DNA from: Tribonema minus
Taxonomy: Eukaryota > Sar > Xanthophyceae > Tribonematales > Tribonemataceae
DNA length: 64,000 nt
Direction: 5' to 3'
Assembly: GCA_017506865.1 (NCBI GenBank)
Contig: JAFCMP010000078.1
Location: 186,001 to 250,000, forward strand
Made by a program: the position numbers and the translations under genes. Shown here in pieces: positions 60,130 to 64,000 of this stretch. Position 1 is the first letter of the stretch; the number at the start of each line of letters is the position of its first letter. Below the pieces are notes generated by a model. It was not told where the DNA came from, ran no database searches, and saw only the letters and a list, made by a program, of their open reading frames with translations.

Positions 60130-61393
60130 ACGTCACTGTGATGCCAGGTTTCGGTCAACCTGTTGCCTTGCCATTGAAACGCACTTCAAGTCTAGGGAGC
60201 ATCCATGTCGGTCATTTGCTTGGACCTTATCAGGGTCTGGGCGAATGCCTCCTGCTCCTACACTGCGTCTCATAAATTCAATTAAATTCTGAGGCCTCTG
60301 GCACTTGTGTCGAGTCACACTAACCCCAGGCCTCTGTCACCTTGACGAACGCGTTTTTGATGTGTGCAATATGTGCCTCCATGGAGTCATCATATATGAG
60401 CACGTCATCAACATACGCCATTGCATACGCTCCCAGCGTGGAGTCAAGGGTGCGTGCATTGGGCGCGTGCGCCGGCAAGTTCACCACTCCGAATATGGGT
60501 TTAATGATACCACCTTGTAAGGTTACATTCCGGCGTCTGGCGCGCGGTATGCGATATTGTCAGCTCTTCACACTCGCACGATGGTATCTGACAATAGCCA
60601 GCTGCCATGTCAAAAGACGACATGTAACTTGGCCCTCATCTGATGCACCACATGTCATCTGTTGCTCAAACTTCTACTCGTTGTACTGTTGCGTTTGTAA
60701 CAATGTTCAACCGCTAACAGCGTTCAACCGCTGAAACGTAAAATTGAATCTTGTCACCAGGCCTGTCTATAGTTGTAACCAAGACTGGACTGCAGTAGAT
60801 GCCCATGGTCCATGGCTATAAGCTCAACTTGCTTGCGCAGGTGCATAGCCTTGACATATTCCATGATGTACTCGGCTTCCTTCTGGAACCTAGCGTCTTG
60901 CGCTTTCAGTAATAGGCACCGCATTCCCCGTGTCAATGTCAAACTTTGTGGGGTTTGTCAACATGGGGCTTTTTGCGTCCTGTGCACATCATGACCATTT
61001 CAATATTCGTAAAAACCCGCGAATCACATTCATGAAATGCGTTGCGTATGGCCTGCCACCAGGCGTTTTCATATCGTGTGCACAACCAATCGTATGGATT
61101 GTCTCTCGCAGTTCTTCTTCTTTGCACTCATCTTCCAACTCAATGATATCCTCACGCAGCACAGGCATGGTTTCACCTACAACGGAGGTCCTGGCTATTA
61201 GTACGTATGGACTTGTATTTGCTGATAGAACCTCATTAATTGCGCTCATTGGGTTGTGTGAGCCAACCGTGTCAACCAACATGGCTGCTCTCACCCTGCG
61301 CTTCCATAACTTCAACGTGACCTCCTTAGTGCAAGTCGCCGCGGAATAGAGGTGGACACCTTTGACCAGGGCACAATATGGCAACTTCAACAT
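60130..61393 (-). mobile_element. Decayed Ty3/Gypsy-type reverse transcriptase region
   Basis: Read on the minus strand across frameshifts, this gives the RT landmarks in the right order and spacing. KFDIDTGNAVPIT (~60945) corresponds to the DHxIDTG entry motif. KEAEYIMEYVKAM and GPWAS (~60890-60800) follow. Then the catalytic box AYAMAYVDDVLIYDDSMEAH has YVDD codons at 60415-60404. GIRPDPDKVQA (~60250) lies about 55 codons later, as in Gypsy RTs. Upstream, 61393-60989 is an open 134-codon stretch likely belonging to the pre-RT linker. Stops and frameshifts mean the element is dead. No LTRs were identified. Confidence 0.75.
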
Positions 61394-64000
61394 TGATCTC
61401 TGTGTGTGCAGGAATCACTATGTCTTCTTCGGGACACACTGCGGTGTGGTGCCAGTGGTGGGTCACTGGCTGGTACCTCTGCACGTTGCCCGACATCTTT
61501 GCATCACACCACTCTGCTGCAGCCTCCTCACAGCGGAGCTACTGATCATCTAAGATTCATCTTCAACGCGGGGCCCTCAAGTCACAATGGCTCGTATGTC
61601 AAGCTAGCCAAGAAGTCACTGCCCAATATGGCTGTGATGGGCAAGTTCATCACTTGAACTTGTGCCTCACCAACTTGTTGCCAAACCGCAGTGTCAGGTA
61701 CACACCCCTTTAACCTTCACTTAGGTACGTTTGTCCGCCAGTTCTGTCACTGAATGGTCCCCCTTCTCTAGAGCGCAAATTGCTCTTTCAAAGACTTCAG
61801 CTGCTTCAGTGACATAATGCTGACCTCCAATTCAGGGTCGAGCAATGACAAAAAAGTCCCGCTCTTTAAAAACACTCTTCGCTGCTGCGCTCGCGCTAGT
61901 AGTCTGCCAATGCATTGTTTGCTGGGCGTTCCATGTGGGAGTACAGTACAACCCCTTTGCCTGGCCTGATGGAAGCAGGGTCCTCCGTGGTATGGGGGTC
62001 CCTGGTCACATCATGGCGCATCGCGGCTGTGGCGTTTAACCATGAGTTACGCGACTCCTTACGACGAGCCACTTCATGAGGGTTCTGATGAAGTTCCAGT
62101 TCACCTCCATCAGGGCTCTGTGGTATGGAGACACCTGGCGATGGGTCGCTGACATTGGCTTCGCACTTCAAGTTCAAGTTCAACTTCATCACGGTCCATA
62201 CGCGATCTTGAATTGACTTAGCTCACGGGCCAGTATTCAAGCCTTCTGCACAAATCACATAGGCAAAACTGCGTACTGCCAAGCATCGCCTTGTGCATTG
62301 ATAGCAGCAATCCTAGCCTTGATCCACTCATGCTCTTTGGAATACTCTGCCACATGCATATTGACTCCCTGACTCGACACCATTTACTGGGGGGGGCGGC
62401 GACCGAGTCGTGGTCCAAGCATACACCTTTGGGAAAACAAGGTATTCGCCGGGAGATCAAACACGCCAGAGCCCAAGAGCGTTACAGCAAACGTGAAACG
62501 CCATTTGAGGCATGGCAAATTCACAAGCCATAACTTCATGTCCTCAACGGTGGCCTTGACTGGCAAGTCACATGTGAATGTGAACAAGACAGCCATTTCG
62601 TGCAATGACAGCACTCGTGCTTCATGCACTGGGCCAGCATCAATCTGCACATCAGCCACGTAGTTTGCAAGGTCAACTGGGGGTGTCCCAGGATTCCTTC
62701 CACAACAAGGCCATGCATGCAGTTGGCATCATACACGCTCTTTGTACCCATCACAAGCGATTCAAAAAGAAGCAGTGCTCAGGGCAGCGAGGAACACGAC
62801 ACTCAGAAACGGGTTCTGTAGCTCGCTGAACTGCATTTATCAGCATGCCAAACACTGTCAGGTTGAAAGCTGCAGTGGCAGCCGGGCCTGCTCGCGCCCA
62901 CACCTTTGAGCTCCGTATAGACGCCAAAGTCTCAGCTCTCCAGCAACGCAGCTTAGCCCTCCACATAGGCTGCGCCACCACCATCCACTCTCGAACCGCC
63001 TCGACCTTGATAAATGGCTCGCTTGCGTAATCTGCGCACGGGCGGGCCACCAAAGGTCAGGTCAGGATTCAGTTCAACTAGTGCCTTAGTAACTGAATCA
63101 CTGCTCAAGGCCTCCCACTGATAACCTGCTGTTGAGCGCTTGCACCAAGGGTGAAGTTTGCCTGACACACGTGGAGACACTTTGTCAAGTGCACAGTGTA
63201 TATCCGCCACAAGGCTGTCACACCTGCCTGCTCTCAGGCCCCTTGTTTCAAACTCAGCAGTTCAACTTGAAGTTCTGATGCCAAAGCATCTGAATTCATC
63301 TCATCATTCACGACTCTCCGTGTATCACAGCACCTGCCACCGTATTCACGGCTGTAGGTCGCGTGACTTAGCTAAGGTGCAGTCAACAAACCATACGTGC
63401 GAGGCATTGAAGCCTACAACGCAACATTGGTAATACTGCCCATTCGTTCAACAAAGCTCACCAAAATTCACATGTGGGCACGTGCTGGTGCAGCATGTTC
63501 CTGTCATGTATAGAATTTGGTTACACTGTACATCAGCATTCAGGGCGCCGTCGAAACGGTTAAAACCCTACGCACTGTCATTGACCCGTCCTCATTCCGC
63601 GAGGTTAGAGTAGTACAGCGATGCTAACTCGCTCGCGATGCACTGCATTGACTTGTCCTCTATGTGTGAGGATACAGTCGCACAGCATCTTGCTTCATTC
63701 AATATTTCATGGATGGAGCCTTCTTTGGTGAGAAGGTGATCCACTCAGAACACTTCAATGTCGCTCAAAGTGCGTGTGAGCCCCTATGGTGGGAGGTAAT
63801 CACTGACACACTAAAAGCACTCAAACACTTTCACGGTGCGTGCGAGCTCCTATGGTGGGGAGGTAAGTCACACTCGAGGTGCATGCCGAAGCAATGCGTC
63901 CCAACACATACCCGCATGTCAAAACAAAGAACCCAGACTGCATGATACGGCTTGGGGGTGTATTCAGACAGTTACAGGCAGTTACACCTCACAGGTTGGC
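61394..64000. other. Retroelement debris, right end of window
   Basis: Minus-strand open pieces (63210-62953, 63053-62751, 62754-62384) follow one another with frame changes and could be gag/protease remnants upstream of the Gypsy RT. No zinc knuckle or protease active site (D-T/S-G) could be confirmed. No host gene is recognised. Confidence 0.35.

Noticed and set aside
60989..61393. 134-codon minus-strand frame considered as a host gene
   Set aside because: It ends directly before the Gypsy RT entry motif in the same orientation and is better explained as part of that decayed polyprotein.

Overview
This is a window of nuclear DNA from an intron-rich unicellular eukaryote. Seven multi-exon genes could be assembled by reading domains across GT-AG introns and checking that every splice phase fits (about 41 introns, one of them GC-AG). 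An eighth gene is intronless. There are no bacterial operons, CRISPR arrays or recognisable tRNA/rRNA genes. An inner-arm axonemal dynein intermediate chain shows that the organism builds motile cilia. A secreted protein with Pro-Thr stalk repeats and MopE-type metal-binding repeats suggests a flagellated alga or protist. Interstitial repeats are TTAGGG type. The exact lineage (prasinophyte green alga, ochrophyte or other) cannot be fixed from the sequence.

Layout: 277-12525 (+) 3' part of the I1/f dynein intermediate chain gene (IC140/DNAI3); 13439-18215 (-) secreted PT-rich MopE-repeat protein; about 18880-19480 (+) decayed copy of the dynein gene 3' end; 20524-21144 (-) ARM-like protein; 21459-23023 (+) LYR-motif protein; 23771-27022 (+) ATP23 metalloprotease; 27466-40278 (-) PAN3; 42863-44850 (+) membrane RING-H2 protein; 46375-55140 (-) 26S proteasome lid subunit RPN5; 55311-57690 (-) 5'-truncated non-LTR retrotransposon, beyond which lies a degenerate copy of RPN5 exon 1; 57900-64000 mostly decayed retroelement sequence, including a Ty3/Gypsy reverse transcriptase (-). 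The genes are unrelated housekeeping, ciliary and surface functions: dynein motility, mitochondrial biogenesis (ATP23, LYR), mRNA deadenylation (PAN3) and protein degradation (RPN5, RING).

The most unusual feature is the structure of the introns. At 18 or more exon-intron junctions, in four genes, the exon edge with its splice site and adjoining intron is repeated 2-5 times in tandem on the intron side, with spacing of roughly 55-155 bp. The introns are also full of the heptamer ACTTCAA/TTGAAGT and of short TTAGGG tracts. Together these look like an intron-expansion process acting by local tandem duplication, which leaves arrays of decoy splice sites.
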